Origin: Collinsella ihumii
Lineage (GTDB): Bacteria > Actinomycetota > Coriobacteriia > Coriobacteriales > Coriobacteriaceae
DNA length: 64,000 bases
Assembly (NCBI RefSeq): GCF_900046475.1
Contig: NZ_FCOU01000014.1
Location: forward strand, 30,848 to 94,847
Reading direction: 5' to 3'
In this document: one piece after another, positions 9,004 through 17,576 of the stretch
How positions within the stretch are numbered: position 1 is the stretch's first letter
How the letters are laid out: every line of letters begins with the position of its first letter
Translations under genes and position numbers: made by a program
The notes under the pieces: generated by a model
Database searches by the model: none
Told to the model about the DNA's origin: nothing
The model's input: the letters and a program-made list of their open reading frames with translations, nothing else

Positions 9004-9966
9004 ATGGAGTATCGTCTGATCAACGACGAGGAGACCTGGGACGCGATTCTGCGGGCCCACAACGGTCACCCCATGCAGTCGTGGGGATGGGGCTCGCTCA
9101 AGGAGCAGACGGGCTCGTGGACGGCGCACCGCGTGGTGTGCGAGGACGACGGCAAGTTCGTCTGCGCGGCCCAGGTGCTCGAGCGCAAGCTGCCGTGGCC
9201 GTTTCGCTCCATCTGCTATGCTGCCCGCGGCCCGGTGACGGAGCGCGACGAGGACGTGCCGCGCGCCGCCGACCTCATCGCCGAGTGGTGCCGCGCGCAC
9301 GTGCACGCCGTCTCGCTCAAGATCGACCCGGGCGTGTCGGGCATCAAGCTGGGCGACGGGTGGAAAGAGGGGAACAAGATCTTGATCCCGAACACGGCGA
9401 CGCTCGACCTGACGCCCGACGAAGACGCCATCATGGCCAGCATCCACTCCAAGAAGGCCCGCCAGTACATCCGCAAGGCGGGGCGCAGCGGCGTGGAGGT
9501 CCGCCTCGCCACGCGGGAGGATCTGCCGGGCATCATGGAGCTCTACCACAACACCGCCGAGCAGGACGACTTCTTCATCCACGAGGACGAGTACTACTAC
9601 AAGGCGTTCGATGCGATGGCCGACGTCAACCAGCTGTTCGTGGCCGAGGTCGAGGGTCGTCTGCTCGCCTTTTTGTGGAACATCACCATGCCCGCGGCGG
9701 CCTTCGAGCTGTGGGGAGGCGTGAACGACGAGGGCAAGCGCCTGCGCGCCAACTACCTGCTGAAATGGCACGCGATGTGCGAGGCCAAGAAGGCGGGCGC
9801 CAAGCTCTACGACTTGAACGGCCTGTTCAACGACGGCATCAGCAAGTTCAAGATGCTGTTCGTGAACGAGCCGACGATGTGGATCGGCACGTTCGACAAG
9901 CCGCTGAGCCCGCTGTTCGCCGTGTGGGAGCGCGCGCTCACGCTGTATCGCCACTTCTTTAAGTAA
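9004..9966 (+). CDS. FemAB-family aminoacyltransferase (peptidoglycan branch formation)
   Basis: The 320-residue protein belongs to the FemA/FemX/MurM family, which adds amino acids from aminoacyl-tRNA to the side chain of lipid II at the inner face of the membrane. Typical features are PMQSWGWGSLKEQTGSWTAHRV near the N-terminus, SIHSKKARQYIRKAGRSGVEV in the middle (start of the second GNAT-like half) and ANYLLKWHAMCEAKKAGAKLYDLNG ... KMLFV near the C-terminus. Length fits FemX/MurM without a long coiled-coil arm. It is 42 bp after murJ. Which amino acid it adds cannot be read from the sequence; compare the D-Asp-ligase-like gene next door. Confidence 0.85.
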   Translation: MEYRLINDEETWDAILRAHNGHPMQSWGWGSLKEQTGSWTAHRVVCEDDGKFVCAAQVLERKLPWPFRSICYAARGPVTERDEDVPRAADLIAEWCRAHVHAVSLKIDPGVSGIKLGDGWKEGNKILIPNTATLDLTPDEDAIMASIHSKKARQYIRKAGRSGVEVRLATREDLPGIMELYHNTAEQDDFFIHEDEYYYKAFDAMADVNQLFVAEVEGRLLAFLWNITMPAAAFELWGGVNDEGKRLRANYLLKWHAMCEAKKAGAKLYDLNGLFNDGISKFKMLFVNEPTMWIGTFDKPLSPLFAVWERALTLYRHFFK

Positions 9967-10010
9967 GGGGCTCGAACGAACCCGGCCCCGTCAACGAACC
10001 CCGGGGGATG

Positions 10011-10048
10011 GTTCCCGCAAAAACCGTCGCGACGGTTTTTGCGGGAAC
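10011..10048. repeat. Perfect 38-bp self-complementary palindrome
   Basis: The sequence reads the same on both strands with no loop, centred on TCGCGA, with outer bases GTTCCCGC/GCGGGAAC. It is flanked by GGGGGAT repeats on both sides. It lies between converging genes and could serve both as terminator. Confidence 0.9.
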
Positions 10049-10143
10049 ACCGGGGGATATCTTGCATAACGGCCAAAACGATACGGCTGTTTACCTCGTT
10101 GGTTTGTGTTTTGCTCGAATTGATATGTATATTTCGTCCGAGC

Positions 10144-10212
10144 TTCCCGCAAAAACCGTCGCGACGTCAAGGACAGAGCTCGTTGGGGACGGGCCCTGTC
10201 CAACCCGTCCCC
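10144..10212. repeat. Half copy of the 38-bp palindrome plus a GGGGACGGG unit
   Basis: Bases 10144-10166 repeat one arm and the centre of the palindrome at 10011 (TTCCCGCAAAAACCGTCGCG) without the second arm. Immediately after, 10187-10212 carries TTGGGGACGGG...TCCAACCCGTCCCC, a shortened relative of the unit at 817, 21096 and 58875 with a different middle. Confidence 0.75.
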
Positions 10213-10222
10213 GCGGGAGGCC

Positions 10223-11458
10223 CTAGAACGACGTGTCGGTCGGCTCGGGGTAGTAGCGCTTGAACTTGCGTACCTGGTTGAGCTCGGTGAGCGTCACGTC
10301 GATCATGCGGCGCAGCCCGGCGTCGGCGCGGTAGCGCTGCGGGTCGTACACGCGGCCGGCGCGGATGAGCGCGTCGAGGCGCGCGAGCAGCTTGGGGTCG
10401 CGCACATAGCGACGCACGAGCCTCGTCGGCACGAGCGTGTAGAGGATTTCGTTGTCGATGCGGACCGGCTCGACGCGCCTTCCGTGCACGAGGTCCTCGA
10501 CGCAGAAGCGCATGGGGTTGGCGCCGGCGGCGCAGTTGTAGTACGAGTTGCGGCCGATGCGCGGGTTCACCTCGAAGAACAGCGAGCGTCCCGTACGCGG
10601 GTCGCGCTTGACGTCGAAGTTGGCGAAGCCGCGGTAGCCGATATCCGACAGCATCTTGGCGCAGCGCTCCCAGATGCCCGGCATGGGCGCGGTAATCATC
10701 GCCACGGGGTTGCCCAGCATGGCCGGCGCGTGGTCTTCCAGCAGGACGTTGGCTCCGCCGAACAGCGTCGGGGTGCCCGTGCTGTCGATATACAGCGTGA
10801 TCGAGTCCATATAGGTGTCGTCGCCGCCGATCAGCTCCTGGACCAGGAAGCTTCCGGCAAAGCCCGCGGCGCGCAGGTCGCGCCAGAGCTCGTCGAGCTG
10901 CTCCTGGCGCTCGACGAAGTAGACCTTCTTGAACCCCTGGTTGATGAAGTGCGCGTACTCGGGGGAGAGCGCCGGCTTGGCGACCACGGGGAAGGGCAGC
11001 TCGCTCGGCGCGATTGGATCGGTGCCGGCGAGGCGGACGAGCTCGGTTTCGGGCACGTCGAGACCGTTTGCCCGGCACAGCTCGTTGAAGCGGTCCTTGT
11101 TCGAGACCTGCTCGATGACCTCGGGGCGCGGCGTGGGCGTCACCACGTAGGGGAGCTCGTCGCGGATCGCCGAGATGGCGGGGATGCAGGGCTCGGAGTT
11201 CGTGACGACGACGAGCGTCTTGCCCGGGTTGCGCGCGTGGATGCGCTCGAGCGCGGCGCGCACGTCGTCGGCACCGATGGTTTCGACTCGCTCGTGCTCG
11301 AAGATGCGGGAATGCAGAATGATGCCGATGGGATCTTGGATCACGGCGACGGCGCGCGTTCCGTAGGCTTCGTGGAATTCGCGGCCGATGGCGTATGCGC
11401 CGATGTCTCCGCCCAGGATGACGGGCACGATGTCGGCGTCGTGTTCGGTATGCGCCAT
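10223..11458 (-). CDS. ATP-grasp carboxylate-amine ligase (D-aspartate-ligase-like)
   Basis: The 411-residue protein has an ATP-grasp fold: a Rossmann-like N-terminus (VPVILGGDIGAYAIGREFHE), an ATP-binding central part (FPVVAKPAL, FLVQELIGGDDTYMDS) and the metal/substrate segment FFEVNPRIGRNSYYN. Length and layout resemble the D-aspartate ligase (Asl) of Enterococcus faecium, which activates D-Asp for the peptidoglycan cross-bridge. Convergent to murJ-femAB, it may supply or attach the bridge residue; that role is inferred from context. Start at ATG 11458 has AAAGGTTGATGC upstream. The gene is divergent from uvrC with 76 bp between. Confidence 0.7.
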   Translation of the reverse strand: MAHTEHDADIVPVILGGDIGAYAIGREFHEAYGTRAVAVIQDPIGIILHSRIFEHERVETIGADDVRAALERIHARNPGKTLVVVTNSEPCIPAISAIRDELPYVVTPTPRPEVIEQVSNKDRFNELCRANGLDVPETELVRLAGTDPIAPSELPFPVVAKPALSPEYAHFINQGFKKVYFVERQEQLDELWRDLRAAGFAGSFLVQELIGGDDTYMDSITLYIDSTGTPTLFGGANVLLEDHAPAMLGNPVAMITAPMPGIWERCAKMLSDIGYRGFANFDVKRDPRTGRSLFFEVNPRIGRNSYYNCAAGANPMRFCVEDLVHGRRVEPVRIDNEILYTLVPTRLVRRYVRDPKLLARLDALIRAGRVYDPQRYRADAGLRRMIDVTLTELNQVRKFKRYYPEPTDTSF

Positions 11459-11534
11459 GCATCAACCTTTCAGAGGCTATAGTACGATAGCCATCATAGC
11501 GTTTAGCACCCGTCTTCGACAGGAGGTCACGAGA

Positions 11535-13433
11535 ATGGCACTCGCCCCGGGCCTTGATCCCGACATCGCCGAGCAGGTCGCCCATGTGCCGACCGATCCC
11601 GGCTGCTACCTGTGGAAAAACGCTGCGGGTGAGGTCATCTACGTGGGCAAGGCCAAGAACCTGCGCGCCCGCATGAAGCAGTACGTGATGCTCACCGACG
11701 ACCGCGAGAAGATCCCGCTCATGATGCAGCTCGTGGCGGGCTTCGACTACATCGTGGTCGACAACGAGCACGAGGCGCTGGTGCTCGAACGCAACCTGAT
11801 CGGCCAGTACCACCCGTACTTCAACGTCGACTACAAGGACGACAAGAGCTATCCCTACATCGCGGTGACGCAGGGCGACCTGTTTCCCGCCATCAAGTAC
11901 ACGCGCGAGAAGCACAGGCCCGGCACGCGCTACTTCGGCCCCTACACCGACGCCCGCGCCGCGCGCGAGACGATCGACACGCTGCGCAAGATCTGCCCCA
12001 TCTGCTCGGGCACATGCGCGGAATGGAAGCGCGTGAACCGCTTGCTCGCCAAGCATTCCGACGACGCGGACATCATCGGGCTCATCTGCGCGCAGAAGGG
12101 GCGCCCGTGCTTCGATTACCACGTGGGCCGCGGCCCCGGCGTGTGCGCCGGCATGATCGCTCCTGAGGAGTACGCGAAAAGCGTGCGGCGCGTGGAGCGC
12201 TTCCTATCGGGCCAGCGCCGCGAGCTGGTGGGCGAGCTGAAGGAGGACATGGCCGAGGCCGCCGCGAACCTCGATTTCGAGCGGGCGGGGCGCATCAAGC
12301 GCAGACTCGAGGTCATCGACGGGCTCGACGACCGTCAGCAGGTCGTGTTCCCCACGAGCGTGGACATCGACCTCATTGGGTTCTACCGCGAGGAGACGAT
12401 CGCCGGGGCGTGCGTGTTCGTGGTGCGCGAGGGCCGCACGGTGCGCAGCTGCGAGTTCATCCTGGACAAGGGCCTCGACGTGGCGGAGGAGGAGCTCGTC
12501 TCGGGCTTCGTCAAGCGCTATTACGACGAGACGGCGGACATTCCCTCCGAGGTGGACGTAGCGGTCGACCTGGAGGACGCGGAGGTCATCGGCGAGTGGC
12601 TCACCGCCAAGCGGGGGCGCAAGTGCGCGCTGCACCGGCCGCAGCGCGGCGAGAAGCGGCATCTGCTCGAGATGTGCGAGCGCAACGCCCGCCACGCGCT
12701 CATGCGCTACATGATGCGCACCGGCTACGCCGACGACCGCACGAACCAGGCGTTGCTGCAGCTCGAGAGCGCGCTGGCGCTCGACGAGCCGCCCATGCGG
12801 ATCGAATGCTTCGACATCTCGACCATCCACGGCCGCTTCACCGTGGCCTCGATGGTCGTGTTCACGAACGGCCGCCCCGACAAGAGCCAGTACCGTCGGT
12901 TCAAGATCCGCACCGAGCTCACCGAGGCGAACGACTTCGTGTCCATGTCCGAGGTGCTCGGGCGCCGCTACGCGCCGGAGCGCATGGCCGACGAGCGCTT
13001 CGGGTCCCGTCCCGACCTGCTCGTGGTCGACGGCGGCAAGCCGCAGCTGACGGCGGCCATGAACCAGCTCGAGCAGCTGGGGCTCGATATCCCGGTGTGC
13101 GGCCTCGCCAAGGCGGACGAGGAGGTGTTCGTCCCCTGGGACGATACGCCGGTCGTGCTGCCGTCGGGCTCGGCGTCGCTGTACCTGATCAAGCAGGTGC
13201 GCGACGAGTCGCACCGCTTCGCCATCACGTTCCACCGCGAGTTGCGCGACAAGGCGATGACCGTGAGCGTGCTCGACGAGGTGGAGGGCGTGGGGCCCAC
13301 GCGCAAGAAGGCGATCATGCGGCATTTCGGCTCCATGAAGAAGCTGCGCGCGGCAAGCGTGGACGACATCGCCGCCGTGAAGGGCGTCCCGCGCGCCGTG
13401 GCGCAGGCGGTCTACGACACGCTGCGCGCCTGA
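11535..13433 (+). CDS. uvrC: Excinuclease ABC subunit C
   Basis: UvrC makes both incisions in nucleotide excision repair. The 632-residue product starts at ATG 11535, placed 8 bp after AGGAGG. It shows the GIY-YIG nuclease (GCYLWKNAAGEVIYVGKAKNLRAR, residues about 20-44), a cysteine cluster (CPICSGTCAEW), a UVR motif (LDFERAGRIKRRLEVI), the RNase H-like second nuclease (RIECFDISTIHG and LLVVDGGKPQL) and C-terminal HhH motifs (VEGVGPTRKKAIMRHFGS). Length is normal. A 40-bp-arm palindrome directly follows the stop. Confidence 0.96.
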   Translation: MALAPGLDPDIAEQVAHVPTDPGCYLWKNAAGEVIYVGKAKNLRARMKQYVMLTDDREKIPLMMQLVAGFDYIVVDNEHEALVLERNLIGQYHPYFNVDYKDDKSYPYIAVTQGDLFPAIKYTREKHRPGTRYFGPYTDARAARETIDTLRKICPICSGTCAEWKRVNRLLAKHSDDADIIGLICAQKGRPCFDYHVGRGPGVCAGMIAPEEYAKSVRRVERFLSGQRRELVGELKEDMAEAAANLDFERAGRIKRRLEVIDGLDDRQQVVFPTSVDIDLIGFYREETIAGACVFVVREGRTVRSCEFILDKGLDVAEEELVSGFVKRYYDETADIPSEVDVAVDLEDAEVIGEWLTAKRGRKCALHRPQRGEKRHLLEMCERNARHALMRYMMRTGYADDRTNQALLQLESALALDEPPMRIECFDISTIHGRFTVASMVVFTNGRPDKSQYRRFKIRTELTEANDFVSMSEVLGRRYAPERMADERFGSRPDLLVVDGGKPQLTAAMNQLEQLGLDIPVCGLAKADEEVFVPWDDTPVVLPSGSASLYLIKQVRDESHRFAITFHRELRDKAMTVSVLDEVEGVGPTRKKAIMRHFGSMKKLRAASVDDIAAVKGVPRAVAQAVYDTLRA

Positions 13434-13438
13434 GCTTT

Positions 13439-13522
13439 TGGTCTTTTAGGGACAGGTGATTTTTATTCACGCCGGTGCCCTCGCACCGGCGTGAATAAAA
13501 ATCACCTGTCCCTAAAAGACCA
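13439..13522. repeat. Perfect 40-bp-arm palindrome (GGGACAGG family)
   Basis: Arms 13439-13478 and 13483-13522 are exact reverse complements around CCTC. The outer arm reads TCTTTTAGGGACAGGTGA. It begins 6 bp after the uvrC stop and probably terminates uvrC as well. Confidence 0.92.
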
Positions 13523-13624
13523 CGTCGTGCAAGTGGTTCTTACTGGCATGCAGGTTGGTACCGCGCCGGGGCCGTCGCGCATGCGCGGGCCCGGCGCGCC
13601 CTCGCTTAAGGTAAGGAGTCCGCG

Positions 13625-14131
13625 ATGGAACAGATGACCACCGCCGCCGTCGACATCGGCGGCACCAAGATTGCGTGCGGCCTGGTGTCCATAGGGGAGG
13701 CCGGCGGCGCGACCCCGGTCGTCTCGGCCGTCGAGAAGATACCGACCGAGGCGGCGCAGGACGGCGAGCACGTGCTCGCACGCGTGATCTCTGCCGTGCA
13801 GGCGGCGCTCGAGCGCGCCGAGGAGCCCGTTGCCGGCGTGGGCATCTCGTCGGCCGGCGTGGTGGACCCGCGCACGGGCGACATCACCTTCGCCAACGAG
13901 CTCATGCCCGGCTGGGGCGGCACTAAGCTCGCCGCTGCCGTGAGCGAGGCCTGCGGCCTGCCGTGCCGCGTGCTCAACGACGTGCACGCGCACGCCCTGG
14001 GCGAGGCGCGCTGGGGCGGCGGGCGCAAGGCGTCCAGCTGCCTGGTCGTCGCCGCGGGCACGGGCATCGGCGGCGCCATCGCGCATCCCACGAGCCTGAC
14101 CTCCTGGTTCAAGGCCGAGGTCGAGAAGTAG
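13625..14131 (+). pseudogene. ROK-family sugar kinase, C-terminally truncated
   Basis: The 168-residue frame opens like a ROK glucokinase: AAVDIGGTKIACGLV (phosphate-binding), GVGISSAGVVD, LPCRVLNDVHAHALGEARWG (the conserved NDV.A...GE) and VAAGTGIGGAI. ROK kinases are about 300 residues, and here everything after GTGIGGA is replaced by a short unrelated tail (HPTSLTSWFKAEVEK). The zinc site and the second half of the active-site cleft are missing, so it should be inactive. ATG 13625 follows TAAGGAG. A terminator-like hairpin and a palindrome sit right after the stop. It is either an old deletion or a collapse in assembly. Confidence 0.8.
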
Positions 14132-14157
14132 CCGCTTCGATCGAAGACGACGTCGCT

Positions 14158-14196
14158 CCGCGGGGCCGGCGCACCTGCCGGCCCCGCGGAACTTTT
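14158..14196 (+). terminator. Terminator-like hairpin after the truncated ROK gene
   Basis: A 13-bp stem CCGCGGGGCCGGC/GCCGGCCCCGCGG is followed by AACTTTTT. Its 3' side runs into the palindrome starting at 14188. Confidence 0.65.
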
Positions 14197-14256
14197 TGGG
14201 ACGGGGCCATCTGCTTCCCGGCAGCCGGGGGCAAATGACCCCGTCCCAAAAAGTTC
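14188..14256. repeat. Imperfect palindrome (GGGACGGGG family)
   Basis: Arms beginning GGAACTTTTTGGGACGGGG are reverse complements at the outer 19 bp and partly inside, with a few mismatches. It lies just before the rapZ promoter region. Confidence 0.75.
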
Positions 14257-14302
14257 CACCCGGGTATACTGAAAAGAGTGCGTTTGCCCGAGGAGGTCTT
14301 CT

Positions 14303-15244
14303 ATGCCCGCTGCCAACGACAACCCCATCACCAAGGCCGAACTTGCCGACCGCGTGCCCGACGTCGTGGTCATCACGGGCATGTCCGGATCGGGGCGCAC
14401 CCAGGCCATGCACGTGTTCGAGGACATGGGCTACTTCTGCATCGACAACCTGCCGCCGCGCCTCATCCTGCAGCTCGCCGAGCTCGTGGGCATCAACGCG
14501 GGCATCGGGCGCCATCTCGCCGTCACGTGCGACCTGCGCAGCCAGGGCCTGTTCGATGAGCTGCAAGATGCCATCCAGATGCTGCGCGATCACGAGATGA
14601 GCTGCAAGATCGTCTTTCTGGAGGCCTCGGACGAGGTGCTCATGCGGCGCTATAACGAGAACCGCCGCCGCCACCCGCTCGCGATGCCCGGCGAGACCAC
14701 TGCCGACGCCATCCAGCGCGAGCGCGTGCAGCTGGCGAGCATCCGCGAGTGCTCGGACATGACCATCGACACCACGCGCCTGCGCACGAGCGAGCTGCGC
14801 GCCAAGCTGCTGGTCGCCTTCTCGGAGCTGACCGACCAGCAGCTCATGGACGTGCGCGTGTTCTCCTTCGGCTTCAAGCACGGCATGCCCGTCGAGGCCG
14901 ACATCATGATCGACGTGCGCTTCCTGCCGAATCCCTTCTATGACCCCGAGATGCGCAAGCTGACGGGGCTCGACGAGAAGGTGTCGACGTTCGTGCTGGA
15001 GAACCCCAAGACCAAGGAGTTCCTCGACGCCTGGTTCAAGCTGCTCGATGCCGTGATGCCCGGCTACGTCGCCGAGGGCAAGCCGCAGCTGTCGATCGCC
15101 ATCGGGTGCACGGGTGGACAGCACAGAAGCGTCGCCATCGCCGAGGCGACGGCGCACTACCTTGAGCGCCAGTCCTATCACGTGAGCATCTCGCACCGCG
15201 ACCTCCCGCGCGCGAACCGGACCGCCACGGGCGAGGCGCACTGA
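14303..15244 (+). CDS. rapZ: RNase adapter / nucleotide-binding protein RapZ
   Basis: The 313-residue protein matches RapZ/YvcJ. A P-loop lies near the N-terminus (VVITGMSGSGRTQAM; Arg instead of Lys, as often in actinobacterial members), a Walker B-like segment follows, and the C-terminal domain has FSFGFKHGMPVEAD, DVRFLPNPFYDPEMRKLTG and IAIGCTGGQHRSVAIAE, the ligand-binding motif. In enterobacteria RapZ senses glucosamine-6-phosphate and guides RNase E; in Gram-positives the role is less clear. ATG 14303 follows AGGAGG. whiA follows after 54 bp; the usual middle gene yvcK is absent. Confidence 0.95.
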   Translation: MPAANDNPITKAELADRVPDVVVITGMSGSGRTQAMHVFEDMGYFCIDNLPPRLILQLAELVGINAGIGRHLAVTCDLRSQGLFDELQDAIQMLRDHEMSCKIVFLEASDEVLMRRYNENRRRHPLAMPGETTADAIQRERVQLASIRECSDMTIDTTRLRTSELRAKLLVAFSELTDQQLMDVRVFSFGFKHGMPVEADIMIDVRFLPNPFYDPEMRKLTGLDEKVSTFVLENPKTKEFLDAWFKLLDAVMPGYVAEGKPQLSIAIGCTGGQHRSVAIAEATAHYLERQSYHVSISHRDLPRANRTATGEAH

Positions 15245-15298
15245 CGCCCGCACGTCTGAAGGTTCGTGCCGACCCGATACCTGAGAAGGGGTGGATAG

Positions 15299-16252
15299 AT
15301 GTCGTTTACCGCCGAGGTGCGCGACGAGCTCGCGCGCTGCGCGCCGACCTGCGAGTACTGCAACATCGCGACGCTCGCGGCGCTCGCCCGCGTCTGCGGC
15401 ACCCTGAGCGTGCGCGGCGGCGGCCACTACCGCCTGCAGGTGGCGACCGAGACGGGAGCCGTGGCGCGCACCATGATCGGGCTCACCCATCAGATCCTCA
15501 AGCTCAAAACCGAGTTCACCGTGCGCAAGAGCGTCTTGCACCGGGTCCGCAACTACCTGATCGCCCTGCCCGACCAGCCCGACCTCGAGAAGGCGCTCGT
15601 GCTGCTGGGTATCCTCGACCGCTCCGGAACGCTCGTGCGCGGCATCCCGCACCATGTGGTCGCGCGCGACTGCTGCCGGCTCGCCTACATCCGCGGCAGC
15701 CTCATCGCGGGCGGCTTCGTGGCCGACCCGCGCGGCGACTTCCACCTGGAGATCTCGGTGCAGGGCGAGCAGTTCGCCCATGCGCTCGCCGACCTCATCG
15801 GGCAGGTGGGCGTGCGCGCCCGCGTGAACCGGCGCCGCTCCTCGTTCGCCGTCTACATCAAGAGCGCCGACGACATCTTGCGCCTTTTGCGCGAGGTGGG
15901 GGCGCAGCGCTCGGTCGCCGAGATCGAGGAGGCGCGCGTCGTCAAGTCGGTGAAAAACGCCGTCAACCGCCGGGTGAACGCCGAGCTTGCCAACCAGGGC
16001 AGGAGCGCGGGCGCAGCCCAGCGCCAGATGGAGCTCATCGAGCAGGTGAACGCGCTCGGGCTCAGGCAGTCGCTTCCCTCGGCCCTGTCGGCCTTCTGCG
16101 ACCTGCGCGAATCGCATCCCGACCTGTCGCTTCGCGATCTGGGAGAGATTGCCGACCCCCCGCTTTCGAAGTCGGCGCTCTACCATCGCGTGCTGCGTCT
16201 GGAAAAGCTCGTCGAAGCCGCTGGTCCCGATATGAATGAATCGCTTCAATAG
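15299..16252 (+). CDS. whiA: DNA-binding protein WhiA
   Basis: The 317-residue protein has the WhiA layout: an N-terminal cap (MSFTAEVRDELAR), two LAGLIDADG-like halves without nuclease residues (including CCRLAYIRGSLIAGGFVADPRGDFHLEI) and a C-terminal HTH (LRESHPDLSLRDLGEIADPPLSKSALYHRVLRLEKL). WhiA controls sporulation in Streptomyces and cell division or chromosome segregation in other Gram-positives. ATG 15299 has GAAGGGGTGG upstream. It probably forms an operon with rapZ. Confidence 0.95.
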   Translation: MSFTAEVRDELARCAPTCEYCNIATLAALARVCGTLSVRGGGHYRLQVATETGAVARTMIGLTHQILKLKTEFTVRKSVLHRVRNYLIALPDQPDLEKALVLLGILDRSGTLVRGIPHHVVARDCCRLAYIRGSLIAGGFVADPRGDFHLEISVQGEQFAHALADLIGQVGVRARVNRRRSSFAVYIKSADDILRLLREVGAQRSVAEIEEARVVKSVKNAVNRRVNAELANQGRSAGAAQRQMELIEQVNALGLRQSLPSALSAFCDLRESHPDLSLRDLGEIADPPLSKSALYHRVLRLEKLVEAAGPDMNESLQ

Positions 16253-16417
16253 CCGTTTTCCTGCGGTTTTGAAGCAATTCAAAGCTCTGAAAATTCTCAA
16301 TTCGACCCCTATTGTCGTGAAACTCATCACGAAAAAACGGTATATTCTAAGAGGTTTGTTTGTAGGCCTCAGCGGCAGGCAAGGGAACCTGCGGGGGCCT
16401 CGCGAAAGGAGACAAGC

Positions 16418-17443
16418 ATGGCAGTAAAGGTTGCGATTAACGGCTTTGGCCGCATCGGTCGTCTCGCGTTCCGTCAGATGTTCGGTCACGAGGGCTCCGA
16501 GATCGTTGCTATCAACGACCTCACGTCCCCCGACATGCTCGCGTACCTGCTGAAGTATGACTCCACGCAGGGCAACTACGCTCGCGATCACGAGATCACC
16601 TCCGACGAGAACTCCATCACCGTCGACGGCAAGCAGATCACCATCTACAAGGAGGCCGACGCCAAGAACCTCCCGTGGGGCGAGCTGGGCGTCGACGTCG
16701 TGCTCGAGTGCACCGGCTTCTACACCTCCAAGGCCAAGGCCCAGGCCCACATCGATGCTGGCGCCAAGAAGGTCGTCATCTCCGCTCCCGCCGGCAACGA
16801 CCTGCCCACCATCGTCTACAACGTCAACCATGAGACGCTGACGGCCGAGGACAACATCATCTCCGCCGCCTCCTGCACCACCAACTGCCTCGCCCCGATG
16901 GCCAAGGGCCTGAACGACTTCGCCCCGATCGTGGCCGGCATCATGACCACCATCCATGCCTGGACCGGCGACCAGATGCCGCTCGACGGCCCGCAGCGCA
17001 AGGGCAACAAGCGCCGCAGCCGCGCCTGCGCCATCAACATCGTCCCCAACAGCACCGGCGCCGCCAAGGCCATCGGCCTGGTCCTGCCCGAGCTCAACGG
17101 CAAGCTCATCGGTGCCGCCCAGCGCGTCCCGACCCCGACCGGCTCGCTGACCAACCTCTACGCCGTCGTCGACAAGCAGGTCACCGCTGACGAGGTCAAC
17201 GCTGCCATGAAGGCCTACGCCGCCACCATCTCCGAGACCTTCGGCTACAACGAGGACGACATCGTCTCCACCGACATCATCGGCGAGACCCACGGCTCCA
17301 TCTTCGACGCCACCCAGACCATGTGCAACGATCTGGGCAACGGCCAGACCCTGGTGCAGGTCGTTTCTTGGTACGACAACGAGAACTCCTACACCTCTCA
17401 GATGGTCCGCACCATCAAGTACTTCGAGAAGTTCGTCGGCTAA
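16418..17443 (+). CDS. gap: Glyceraldehyde-3-phosphate dehydrogenase, type I
   Basis: Converts glyceraldehyde-3-phosphate to 1,3-bisphosphoglycerate with NAD. The 341-residue product has the Rossmann start [18 protein letters not shown], the catalytic SCTTNCLAP with Cys153 and the downstream histidine in [12 protein letters not shown] and codon bias are strong, as expected for an abundant enzyme. ATG 16418 follows AAAGGAGACAAGC. The 165-bp upstream region has an AT-rich stretch (GGTATATTC, 16339-16347) likely to hold the promoter, and a hairpin-rich leader. A terminator at 17481 lies before pgk. Confidence 0.97.
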   Translation: MAVKVAINGFGRIGRLAFRQMFGHEGSEIVAINDLTSPDMLAYLLKYDSTQGNYARDHEITSDENSITVDGKQITIYKEADAKNLPWGELGVDVVLECTGFYTSKAKAQAHIDAGAKKVVISAPAGNDLPTIVYNVNHETLTAEDNIISAASCTTNCLAPMAKGLNDFAPIVAGIMTTIHAWTGDQMPLDGPQRKGNKRRSRACAINIVPNSTGAAKAIGLVLPELNGKLIGAAQRVPTPTGSLTNLYAVVDKQVTADEVNAAMKAYAATISETFGYNEDDIVSTDIIGETHGSIFDATQTMCNDLGNGQTLVQVVSWYDNENSYTSQMVRTIKYFEKFVG

Positions 17444-17480
17444 GCATATCCCGACCAGAGCTTCTTAGCGTCTTGAATTG

Positions 17481-17527
17481 AGAGGGCGCGGCCTTAAGGC
17501 GTATGCCCCAAGGTCGCGCCCTCTTTT
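17481..17527 (+). terminator. Terminator between gap and pgk
   Basis: A 15-bp stem (AGAGGGCGCGGCCTT with its near-complement AAGGTCGCGCCCTCT) is followed by TTTC. It may set different levels for gap and the downstream genes. Confidence 0.8.
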
Positions 17528-17576
17528 CATATGCACTCCGCTTTCGCGGATGCATCAAGTTGAAAGGTAGATGCAC

